Source of the DNA: Sinorhizobium sp.
GTDB lineage: Bacteria; Pseudomonadota; Alphaproteobacteria; Rhizobiales; Rhizobiaceae
Direction of reading: 5' to 3'
NCBI GenBank assembly: GCA_031178305.1
Contig: JAPSJG010000031.1
Span: 1 to 15,059, forward strand
Length of the DNA: 15,059 nucleotides
This document shows, piece by piece, positions 1 to 5,867 of this stretch. The notes beneath the pieces were generated by a model that saw only the letters and a program-made list of their open reading frames with translations, had not been told where the DNA came from and did no database searches. A program made the position numbers and the translations under genes. Each line of letters opens with the position of its first letter. Positions within the stretch are counted from its first letter, which is position 1.

Positions 1-296
1 GCAACGTCTGCTATCGGGCCGCGGCGAAGATCACCGCAACGACCGAAATTTGGGCGCAATGCTGCCGTTCACAGACTTATGCGTGGACGTCGCCTTAGGG
101 ACTGACGGAATGGTGCTCCCAAGAGCGCTGCACGGCTTGTTGCTGTGATGTTCGCGTTTTAGGCCAAAAAGATCGCATAATGTATCGACTGAAACACCGC
201 GCCGCAGTCGGTTAAATTCTTGGAAAATGCCCTAGCGACAGAGCGTGAGTGAGCTCACTGGTTTAGTGGCTTAGCTCCGCCCCCCGGCCTTTTTGA
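1..296. other. Gene-free left edge
   Basis: I see no convincing gene in this stretch. All frames are broken by stops within short distances, and none of the short open stretches reads like a known protein family. It lies downstream of the minus-strand toxin-like gene that ends at 297, so any terminator of that module would be here, but I found no stem followed by a T-run in the right orientation. The only distinctive item is the palindrome at 248-259. Confidence 0.5.
248..259. repeat. 12-bp perfect palindrome
   Basis: The sequence AGTGAGCTCACT is a perfect palindrome with no spacer. It lies about 40 bp downstream of the stop codon of the DUF5615 gene. It could be a protein-binding site or chance. 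No second copy was noticed in the window. Confidence 0.4.
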
Positions 297-710
297 CTAC
301 TCTTTCGGCAGAGCGTACCGAAGCACATGGAGGTCTTCGTCTTCGACCGAAATCTCCAGCACCTGATTGACGAGATCATCGTCATTGTCGAGTTCGATCA
401 ATGCCTGCTCGAACAGCTCGATCTGCATGTCGAGGTCCATACCGGGCGGACCGTTAAGGCAGATCAGCCCGGCATGGATAGCGACGTCGGCGTATTGCCC
501 TTTGGTGCCTGGCTTGTCTTTTGATCCGCGGAAATCGACCGAATTCTTCGTGACAAACGTCCAGTCGCCCTCAAGAATAATTGGCTTAAGCTCCCAATCC
601 TTCAGGCCGCCCAATTTCATCCAGACGACATGGCTTGTTTCGCCGTGGCCTTTTTCGATTGCCATTTTTGCCAGTTCAGGACTGAGACACTCATCGATCA
701 GATACTTCAT
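297..710 (-). CDS. DUF5615 family PIN-like protein, putative toxin
   Basis: A 137-residue protein that matches the DUF5615 (Mut7-C/PIN-like) pattern. It starts MKYLIDECLSPELAKMAIEKG, where the family has a hydrophobic strand, an acidic residue (D6) and a helix. A short D38-W-E40 segment follows, then the strand and turn TFVTKNSVDF at about 51-60. These acidic positions fit a PIN-type metal-dependent RNase fold, which would cleave RNA in the cytoplasm. The ATG at 710 was chosen because it overlaps the stop codon of the upstream DUF433 gene as ATGA, and because the longer open frame to 1100 reads as low-complexity arginine-rich shadow of that gene. The C-terminal half (about 70-137) is acidic and has no motif I recognise. 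DUF433-DUF5615 pairs are common in bacteria and are usually called toxin-antitoxin modules; toxicity here is inferred. Confidence 0.82.
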   Translation of the reverse strand: MKYLIDECLSPELAKMAIEKGHGETSHVVWMKLGGLKDWELKPIILEGDWTFVTKNSVDFRGSKDKPGTKGQYADVAIHAGLICLNGPPGMDLDMQIELFEQALIELDNDDDLVNQVLEISVEDEDLHVLRYALPKE

Positions 711-1372
711 CCCGTTTTCCTGCGACGGGGGACGCGACGATCTGTGATGATGACCGAGCCTTCGGGAAGGTCGCCGAAGGCGCGGGGCCGGCCGCGCAAG
801 GGGTTCGCTTCGGCATAGATTGAAGCGAGCCTTATCTTCTCCGCGTCCAAGCTCGGCCAAGTTTCCAGAATACGCTCGGTTGAATGACCGGCGGCCTGCG
901 ATGCGGCAACATCGTAGACCGGAACGCGGCTGCCGCGCACGACAGGTGTGCCGCCAAGAATGTCGGGAGAGGACGTGACGATCTCTCGCGCCGCGGCAAG
1001 GTCGTCCAGCCGTTCGCTCGCACCTCTCATAAAGGGCATAAGATCGATCGTCAGGAACTCGTGGTGCACAGTCCAGTCCTCGCGCAACAAAGCCGGCCAA
1101 GGGAGCGTGCGCGCTCTTGCTAGTCGATCCTCTGCCGTCCGGATGGCAAACAGTCGTTCTTCCGAGGTGAGACGGCGGGCGCTTTCGAAATAGAAGGAGA
1201 TGAGCGAGCAGGCCCCAGCCAGGATATGACGACCGTTGTCGAGCGAAACGAAGGCCTCTGGGAGAATGTGTTCGTCGATGACGCGATTGATGTCGCGTAG
1301 GCTCACGCGCGAGACAACGGCAGCCTCACTCGCCTTCAGCATTTCCGCAACTGCGGGCATGTGGGCCTCCAT
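707..1372 (-). CDS. DUF433 domain protein, putative antitoxin
   Basis: A 221-residue protein with a C-terminal DUF433 domain at roughly 130-190, recognised by ILGGTPVVRGSRVPVYDVAA and the following helix pair ending in ASIYAEANP. An RGRPR stretch follows, as in other long DUF433 proteins. The N-terminal part has an ASEAAVVSRVSLRDINRVID segment that looks like a helix-turn-helix, so it probably binds DNA and represses its own operon. The ATG at 1372 is preferred: it has GGAAG seven bases upstream, while the alternative TTG at 1423 lies inside the likely -35 box of the promoter and would therefore not be transcribed. Its last bases overlap the DUF5615 start (ATGA, 707-710), which implies translational coupling. 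Expected role: neutralising partner of the PIN-like protein. This is inferred from family pairing, not shown directly. Confidence 0.82.
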   Translation of the reverse strand: MEAHMPAVAEMLKASEAAVVSRVSLRDINRVIDEHILPEAFVSLDNGRHILAGACSLISFYFESARRLTSEERLFAIRTAEDRLARARTLPWPALLREDWTVHHEFLTIDLMPFMRGASERLDDLAAAREIVTSSPDILGGTPVVRGSRVPVYDVAASQAAGHSTERILETWPSLDAEKIRLASIYAEANPLRGRPRAFGDLPEGSVIITDRRVPRRRKTG

Positions 1373-1380
1373 ATTAATTC

Positions 1381-1396
1381 TTCCGATGTGCCGGAA
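1381..1396 (-). promoter_or_regulatory. Candidate autoregulatory operator
   Basis: Read on the minus strand, TTCCG and CGGAA form a perfect 5-bp inverted repeat separated by six bases. It starts at the 3' end of the -10 box and covers the expected transcription start of the DUF433-DUF5615 operon. A repressor bound here would block transcription, which fits an HTH-bearing antitoxin. Binding is inferred. Confidence 0.45.
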
Positions 1397-1423
1397 TATA
1401 TAATCAGTAGGCAGAGATTTCAA
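1395..1423 (-). promoter_or_regulatory. Sigma70-type promoter of the DUF433-DUF5615 module
   Basis: On the minus strand, TTGAAA (1423-1418) and TATATT (1400-1395) are separated by exactly 17 bases. Both hexamers match the sigma70 consensus in five of six positions. The predicted start, near 1388, leaves a leader of about 16 bases before the ATG at 1372, which contains the GGAAG ribosome binding site. This supports the shorter start codon for the DUF433 gene. Confidence 0.65.
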
Positions 1424-1778
1424 GGCCTTGACGAGGAACGGCTAGCGCCGGCTGATAGAAATCGCGGTAGGGCATTACGGAAAAGCAGCGCCGGTCGCAA
1501 ACCACGTTCTGAATTTTCGTTACATCTCAGAGGTCCAGCAACGAAATAGGGGGCCGCAAGTTCGAATCCCTTCAACTGCTCCATAGCGGATACTGTGGTC
1601 CGTGGTTCCATCTCTTTAAGACTTGAGCTGTTGCTCACTCCCTTAAGGTGATGGCGCTGTTCCGGCGATTGTAGTGGGACTGCCGGTTGGCCGAGAGGGA
1701 CGCGGCACCTTCGGTGGCAACTTTGCACCGAGCAGCTGGCGTACTAACCGGGCCATATAACCTCCGCGAATACCGGTC
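1424..1778. other. Gene-poor intergenic region
   Basis: About 355 bases without a convincing gene. The longest open frames are short and carry no family motif. A plus-strand open stretch at about 1647-1760 reads GDGAVPAIVVGLPVGREG at its start and could be a remnant of a lost protein, but I cannot identify it. The tRNA-like segment at 1553-1583 is the most recognisable element. A 7-bp inverted repeat (TTTCGTT at about 1514-1520 and AACGAAA at about 1540-1546) lies just upstream of it. Confidence 0.4.
1553..1583 (+). other. tRNA 3'-end-like segment, possible attachment-site remnant
   Basis: This segment contains a T-loop-like GTTCGAATCCC followed, at the correct distance, by an acceptor-like stretch ending in CTGCTCCA. 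By eye it resembles the 3' end of an alphaproteobacterial glycine tRNA (which ends in GCTCCA), with about 25 of 31 positions agreeing with what I recall of that gene. No matching 5' acceptor strand (GCAGTTG), D-arm or anticodon arm lies upstream, so it is not a complete tRNA. Such 3' fragments often remain at integration sites of islands and phages. No second copy was found in the window. Confidence 0.35.
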
Positions 1779-1779
1779 T

Positions 1780-1806
1780 AAAGTAAGCGACTTTGACAGC
1801 TATAGT
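1780..1806 (+). promoter_or_regulatory. Promoter and LysR-type operator of the binding-protein gene
   Basis: AAAGT and ACTTT form a perfect inverted repeat around AAGCG (1780-1794), the size expected for a LysR-type site; T1784 and A1796 also satisfy the T-N11-A rule. A good -10 box, TATAGT, lies at 1801-1806, but the matching -35 position (1778-1783) is poor and falls inside the dyad, as in activator-dependent promoters. TTGACA at 1793-1798 is an alternative -35, though no convincing -10 lies 17 bases after it. The stretch 1781-1797 recurs at 4412-4428 with one mismatch. Confidence 0.6.
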
Positions 1807-1844
1807 GAAACGTGGCCGGATCTCATCATAACAAGGAGGTGAAC

Positions 1845-3404
1845 ATGAAACTGAAGAATATTAAGATGGATGCGGCCGCAATTGCTTTAACGCTGGGTAC
1901 ATTTGCGGTCGCACCTCAGCTTGCGGTAGCGGAAACGCTCCGGGTCGGGATTAATGCGCCGGATATCTCAACGCTCGATCCGACGCGAGCAACTGCAACC
2001 GCGGATGTAACGCTCGTCTCCTGGATGTTTAACGGGCTTGTGCGTTTCCCACCCGGTAGCGCGGACCCTGCCAAGATCGAACCGGATCTGGCAGAGAGCT
2101 GGACTTCTTCGCCCGATGGTTTGGTCTGGACCTTCAAGCTTCGCCCGAATGTCAAATTCCATGGCGACTACGGCACGCTGAGCTCGGAAGACGTGGTCTT
2201 CTCCTTGATGCGCGCCAAAGATCCGAAAACGTCGTCGTTCTCAAGCGATTTCTCCGGTGTAAAATCGATCGATGCAGTCGATCCGATGACGGTCAGGATT
2301 ACACTGAGCGAGCCGGTACCGGGTTTTCTCGGTCTCATCGCCAATTATCATGGCGGCAATATCATCAGCAAAAAGGCGTTTGAAAAGCTCGGCGCGGATT
2401 TCAAGAGTCGGCCGATCGGGACCGGGCCTTTCATGTTCGAAAGCGCGATCACGCAGCAGGCCGTCAAGCTGAAGGCTTTTCCCGGATATTTCAGGGGCGC
2501 GCCGAAGCTCGACGGTATCAGGTTCGACCTCATCCCGACCGACTCCAGCCGCGAGCTGGCGTTCCGTTCCGGCGAGCTCGATCTCATTTACGGCAAGCGC
2601 GAACAGCGGTGGGTAGACCAGGCAAAGGCGTGGGATGGTGCGGTCGTCGATATTTTCGCACCCGGCGAATATCGCACCGTATTCCTCAACAAGTCTCGTC
2701 CGCCTCTGGACAATGTGAAGGTCCGTCAGGCGGTTGCGCAAGCCATCAATGTCGACCAGATCGTGCAGTTCGTCGGCGCCGGCGTTGGCCCGAAAGGGTG
2801 TTCGGTCGTTCCCTCCGGCTATCTAGGAGAGGATTGCAGCTGGACCTATAAATACGATCCCGCCGCTTCGAAGAAACTGCTTGCGGAGGCCGGGTTCCCC
2901 AAGGGTGTGCAGCTTTCGGCTGTCGTGTCCTCGAATTCGTCACAGCTCCCGATCATGGAAGTCATCCAGGCCCAACTGGCCGAGGCAGGCATCGATCTGC
3001 AGATGAAGGTGGTCGATCATCCGACATACCAGGAACAGATCCGCAAGGACCTGGGCGACGTCGTGTTTTACGGCGCTGCGCGATATCCGGTAGCGGATAG
3101 TTATCTCAGTCAGTTCTACCATTCGGATGCTGCGATCGGAAAACCGACCGCTGTTACGAACTTCGGCCATTGCGATGCGGCCGATGCCGAAATCACCGCG
3201 GCGCGGCGGGCAACCTCGGATGACGAGCGGCTGAAGCAGTGGTCGGCCGCCCAGAAGAAGATCTTCGAGCAGGTGTGCGGGGTCCCGCTTTTCAGCCTGA
3301 TGCAGGTCTGGGTACACAGCAAGGCGCTCGATTATGGCTATGAATTGAAGGGCTCGCTCAATCTCGCTCCGCCGATCACCGAAAAGACGACGCTGAAACG
3401 CTGA
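1845..3404 (+). CDS. ABC transporter substrate-binding protein, peptide/opine family 5
   Basis: A 519-residue periplasmic solute-binding protein of the DppA/OppA/NikA family (SBP family 5), the usual length for the group. Residues 1-29 form a Sec signal peptide: lysines near the start, a hydrophobic core (AAIALTLGTFAVA) and an AVA cleavage site before ETLRVG. The mature part opens with the typical strand, then STLDPTRATATADV, then an NGLVRF segment and the LAESWTSSPDGLVWTFKLR block that is characteristic of the family, followed by the SSEDVVFSLMRAKDP segment. The ATG at 1845 has a near-ideal ribosome site, AAGGAGGT, five bases upstream, so the longer GTG start at 1812 is rejected. It would capture the substrate for the permeases and ATPase encoded at 8355-12039, from which it is separated by lysR and the oxidase genes. 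Family 5 members bind peptides, opines, nickel chelates or sugars, so the ligand is not predictable. Confidence 0.95.
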   Translation: MKLKNIKMDAAAIALTLGTFAVAPQLAVAETLRVGINAPDISTLDPTRATATADVTLVSWMFNGLVRFPPGSADPAKIEPDLAESWTSSPDGLVWTFKLRPNVKFHGDYGTLSSEDVVFSLMRAKDPKTSSFSSDFSGVKSIDAVDPMTVRITLSEPVPGFLGLIANYHGGNIISKKAFEKLGADFKSRPIGTGPFMFESAITQQAVKLKAFPGYFRGAPKLDGIRFDLIPTDSSRELAFRSGELDLIYGKREQRWVDQAKAWDGAVVDIFAPGEYRTVFLNKSRPPLDNVKVRQAVAQAINVDQIVQFVGAGVGPKGCSVVPSGYLGEDCSWTYKYDPAASKKLLAEAGFPKGVQLSAVVSSNSSQLPIMEVIQAQLAEAGIDLQMKVVDHPTYQEQIRKDLGDVVFYGAARYPVADSYLSQFYHSDAAIGKPTAVTNFGHCDAADAEITAARRATSDDERLKQWSAAQKKIFEQVCGVPLFSLMQVWVHSKALDYGYELKGSLNLAPPITEKTTLKR

Positions 3405-3440
3405 ACGATCAAACTCCCCTGTCTGGCCTTGGCCTGGGCG

Positions 3441-3456
3441 TCCGCATCCGTGCGGA
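3441..3456. terminator. Candidate terminator between convergent genes
   Basis: TCCGCA and TGCGGA form a perfect 6-bp stem with a 4-base loop, in the 76-bp gap between the 3' ends of the binding-protein gene and lysR. On the plus strand a run of five T follows at about 3474-3478, too far away (18 bases) for a classic intrinsic terminator. The position suits a terminator for either strand, but the form is weak. Confidence 0.35.
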
Positions 3457-3480
3457 TGGCACAGTCCGGGGCCGTTTTTG

Positions 3481-4383
3481 TCATGGAGCGATCGTCGTAC
3501 TCAGTGCCGCGGAATGTGCGGCGGCTACGAAATCGGCGACGAGGCTGCTGTTGCGGGCGCGAACCGGCCGGACGATCTCGTATTCGAACGCAATTTCAGG
3601 AACGAAGCGACGGATGGCCACCCGGTCGGCGACAATTTCCATGGAGAGGGGATCGCCGATTGTCACACCGAGCCCGGCGGCTACAAATTCGGCGACATTC
3701 GGTGCTGTCGTCGCTTCAATAACGATCCTGGGCCGTAGGCCATGAGCGTCAAACGCTGCATCCACTTTCCTGCGCATCATGCTTGTTGGGCCGAAGGCGA
3801 TGAATGGTTCGTCTGCAAAGTCGAGCGGGGTCAATTCCTTCTTCTCGCAAAGGCGGTGTCCTTTCGGGAGTATCGCCACCGCCGGCGGGCTTTTGAGAGC
3901 TTCACCCACGACGGAGGGATGTTCCAGCCCGCTGATGACCATCACCACGTCGAGCCGACGGAGGAGGACAGCCTCGGTCAGGAACTGCGAACTCCTTGCT
4001 TCGACTGACACGAAGACATCGGGGTGACGGGCTCGAAACAATTTGAGAACCCTGGTTATGAACGGCCCGGATAGCGCCGGCATCGTTCCTATGACCAACT
4101 GCCCGTGTTCTTCGCGGCGGATGGCCTCCACTGCGCGCGCAAGCTGATGAACTCCACCGAAGATGCGTTCGACCTCTTCGTAGAGCCGCATTCCGCGGCC
4201 TGTCGGCACCAGCCGGCCGCTGTCGCGTTCAAAGAGCTGCAGTCCGGTGTCGGCCTCCAAATCCTGGATGAGCTTGCTCGCGGCCGGTTGCGAGATGCGC
4301 AGGATATCTGATGCCCTGCTCACCGTACCGGCCTCGACCACGGCCATCAGCGCCTCCAGTTGCCTCAAGCTGGGATTTCTCAC
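3481..4383 (-). CDS. LysR family transcriptional regulator
   Basis: A 300-residue LysR-type regulator of normal length. The N-terminal winged helix-turn-helix is clear: LRQLEALMAVVEAGTVSRAS, then ISQPAASKLIQDLE, then GLQLFERDSGRLVPTGRG. The C-terminal effector domain starts near residue 85 with GQLVIGTMPALSG and includes VAAGLGVTIGDPLS near residue 240. The HTH resembles the OccR/NocR group that controls octopine and nopaline catabolism in Agrobacterium, which agrees with the neighbouring genes. I prefer the GTG at 4383, with GAGGG eight bases upstream, over the GTG at 4398, which has no ribosome site and almost coincides with a possible transcription start. It is divergent from the oxidase operon and convergent with the binding-protein gene. 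It probably senses the imported substrate or a product and acts at the paired sites at 1780-1797 and 4410-4428. Confidence 0.93.
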   Translation of the reverse strand: MRNPSLRQLEALMAVVEAGTVSRASDILRISQPAASKLIQDLEADTGLQLFERDSGRLVPTGRGMRLYEEVERIFGGVHQLARAVEAIRREEHGQLVIGTMPALSGPFITRVLKLFRARHPDVFVSVEARSSQFLTEAVLLRRLDVVMVISGLEHPSVVGEALKSPPAVAILPKGHRLCEKKELTPLDFADEPFIAFGPTSMMRRKVDAAFDAHGLRPRIVIEATTAPNVAEFVAAGLGVTIGDPLSMEIVADRVAIRRFVPEIAFEYEIVRPVRARNSSLVADFVAAAHSAALSTTIAP

Positions 4384-4409
4384 TGGTATAACCCTCACGA
4401 ATACAATGG

Positions 4410-4428
4410 CAAAATAAGCGACTTTGAC
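4410..4428. promoter_or_regulatory. LysR-type operator in the divergent lysR/oxidase region
   Basis: CAAAAT and ACTTTG form an imperfect dyad around AAGCG (4410-4426, one mismatched pair). Positions 4412-4428 match 1781-1797 at 16 of 17 bases, the longest common run being TAAGCGACTTTGAC. The site lies between the divergent lysR and oxidase genes, the usual position for a LysR operator. A possible lysR -10 (TGTATT, minus strand 4405-4400) would place the site over its -35, consistent with autorepression. A TTGACT at 4424-4429 could act as -35 for the oxidase operon, but its -10 is weak. Confidence 0.6.
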
Positions 4429-4477
4429 TTTCTACCTCTAGGCGCTGATTGTGACAAGAAAGAAGGGGAGAAACGAC

Positions 4478-5587
4478 TTGAACGCAGACGTCATCATTAT
4501 CGGCGCGGGCGTGGTCGGCGCGGCACTGGCATATGGAATGGCGCTGAAAGGCAAGCGCGTCGTTGTTCTGGACGGAGCGGATCGCGACCCGCGTGCTGCC
4601 CGGGCAAATTTCGGCCTGGTCTGGGTTCAGGGCAAGGGGTCCGACGCGCCCGCCTATAGCGCGTTGACCCGCCAGAGCTCGGATCTCTGGCCCGTATTCA
4701 GGAATGAACTTTCGACGGTCGCTGCCGATCGCGTGGACTATGAACGGCCCGGAGGGCTGGTCTACTGTCTGAGCGAAACCGAGTATGCGAACCGGGCCGC
4801 CATCAACGAACGAACCCATAATCAAGGTGCGCAGGCCGACACGGAAATGATCGAGCGCGGTGCGCTGGAGCGCATGCTGCCTGCGGTGGGCTTGGGTCCC
4901 GATGTCGTTGGTGCGAGCTACTGCAAGCTCGATGGCCATGTGAACCCGCTGCAGCTTCTGGCGGCTTTGCACCGCGCGATCATGCTTCTCGGGGGAAAGA
5001 TCGAATTTCGCAGTCCGGTTAAAGGGATTGTACCGGTCTCCCACGGGTTCCGCGTGATCGTACCGCATGGTGAGTTGCAGGCGCCGCGCGTCGTTGTTGC
5101 CGCGGGGCTTGCAACGCCGGCGCTGACCGAGCCGCTTGGATTGGCCATGCCGATGAAATCGGAGCGGGGGCAGATCCTTGTCACGGAGCGGATTGCACCC
5201 ATCCTGCCTTTTCCCGGCAGCGGCTTGAGGCAGAGTGCCGACGGCACGGTGATGATCGGCGCGACGAACGAGAAGATTGCCGATACGAGCGTCACGGCGG
5301 CGTCGGCAACCAAACTGGCGCAAAGGGCGACGCGGATCATCCCGGCACTCGGGTCGGCCCGGCTTGTCAGGCAGTGGGCGGGTCTGCGTGTCCTTCCACT
5401 CGACAAGACACCGATCTATGCGGAATCGGCGGACTATCCGGGTCTCTTCGCGGCAGCCTGTCATTCAGGCGTGACGCTTGCTGCGGTCCATGCCGCTGTC
5501 ATCGCGCCGGCCATGGCCGGCGGTCATCTGCCCGAGGATCTGGCAGCTTTTTCCAATGGAAGATTCAATGTTCAAAAGTGTGCATGA
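4478..5587 (+). CDS. FAD-dependent oxidoreductase, DAO family (opine/amino-acid oxidase beta-type subunit)
   Basis: A 369-residue flavoprotein of the DAO superfamily (glycine/D-amino-acid oxidase, OoxB/NoxB/HcnC-like). The dinucleotide-binding GAGVVG is at residues 9-14 after the strand ADVIII, with the acidic end of the second strand in VVVLDGADRD. The RANFGLVWVQGKG segment near residues 45-57 is typical of subunits that work with a small [2Fe-2S] protein and an HcnB-like protein. A second conserved area near the C-terminus reads RQWAGLRVLPLDKTPI. I chose the TTG at 4478: it has a strong AAGGGGAG seven bases upstream and starts just before the Rossmann strand, while the GTG at 4451 adds nine charged residues and has no ribosome site. 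The likely reaction is oxidation of the C-N bond of an amino-acid derivative, with electrons passed to the partner subunits. The 3' end overlaps the next gene by 20 bases. Confidence 0.9.
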   Translation: MNADVIIIGAGVVGAALAYGMALKGKRVVVLDGADRDPRAARANFGLVWVQGKGSDAPAYSALTRQSSDLWPVFRNELSTVAADRVDYERPGGLVYCLSETEYANRAAINERTHNQGAQADTEMIERGALERMLPAVGLGPDVVGASYCKLDGHVNPLQLLAALHRAIMLLGGKIEFRSPVKGIVPVSHGFRVIVPHGELQAPRVVVAAGLATPALTEPLGLAMPMKSERGQILVTERIAPILPFPGSGLRQSADGTVMIGATNEKIADTSVTAASATKLAQRATRIIPALGSARLVRQWAGLRVLPLDKTPIYAESADYPGLFAAACHSGVTLAAVHAAVIAPAMAGGHLPEDLAAFSNGRFNVQKCA

Positions 5588-5867
5588 AAAGCCTGGAAAG
5601 GCTTCGGACATGATCGTCCGCGTCAATGGCGTCGAAATCGGCGCCTGGAATGGCGAGACGGTGGCGAGCGTATTGCTGCGTGCTCCTGGAGCCGGACGAG
5701 GATCGACAGTCAGCCGAACACCCCGCTTGCCCTATTGTCAGATGGGCGTCTGTTTCGAGTGTCTGGTGACCGTCGATGGCAACGCCTCGATGCAGGGCTG
5801 TCTCGTTCCGGTGGCGCCGGGCATGAGAATCGAAAGCCAGCACGGGCCGCGGGAGATCTCGAAATGA
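5568..5867 (+). CDS. Small (2Fe-2S)-binding subunit of the oxidase
   Basis: A 99-residue ferredoxin-like protein. Cysteines C57, C62, C65 and C78 give the C-x4-C-x2-C-xn-C signature of plant-type [2Fe-2S] clusters (CQMGVCFEC then GCL). The fold begins with MIVRVNGVEIGAWNGETVAS, the usual two strands and the loop before the cluster. Proteins of this size sit beside HcnB/HcnC-like and OoxA/OoxB-like genes as the gamma-type electron-transfer subunit. The ATG at 5568 has GGAAG a few bases upstream and overlaps the end of the preceding oxidase gene by 20 bp; an ATG at 5610 is an alternative start that would still keep the whole fold. The stop overlaps the next start as ATGA. No cluster ligand is missing, so the subunit should be functional. 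Confidence 0.92.
   Translation: MFKSVHEKPGKASDMIVRVNGVEIGAWNGETVASVLLRAPGAGRGSTVSRTPRLPYCQMGVCFECLVTVDGNASMQGCLVPVAPGMRIESQHGPREISK

Noticed and set aside
711..1100. In-frame N-terminal extension of the DUF5615 gene up to 1100 on the minus strand
   Set aside because: The added residues are arginine-rich and lie wholly within the DUF433 gene in another frame; the ATG at 710 has the ATGA coupling and begins directly at the family fold.
1420..1728. 102-residue minus-strand open frame upstream of the DUF433 gene
   Set aside because: It has no family motif, overlaps the tRNA-like segment and the TA promoter, and reads like random GC-rich translation.
1647..1763. Plus-strand open stretch reading GDGAVPAIVVGLPVGREG and ending in TAA near 1760
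   Set aside because: It looks somewhat protein-like but is only about 37 residues after a stop, has no start codon with a ribosome site, and I could not tie it to any family.
1812..1844. GTG start for the solute-binding protein 11 codons upstream
   Set aside because: The ATG at 1845 has an almost perfect ribosome site and gives a proper signal peptide; the extension would place a charged peptide in front of it.
4229..5464. 411-residue minus-strand open frame opposite the first oxidase gene
   Set aside because: It is antisense to a clearly recognised flavoprotein, is very rich in arginine and histidine, and shows no domain.
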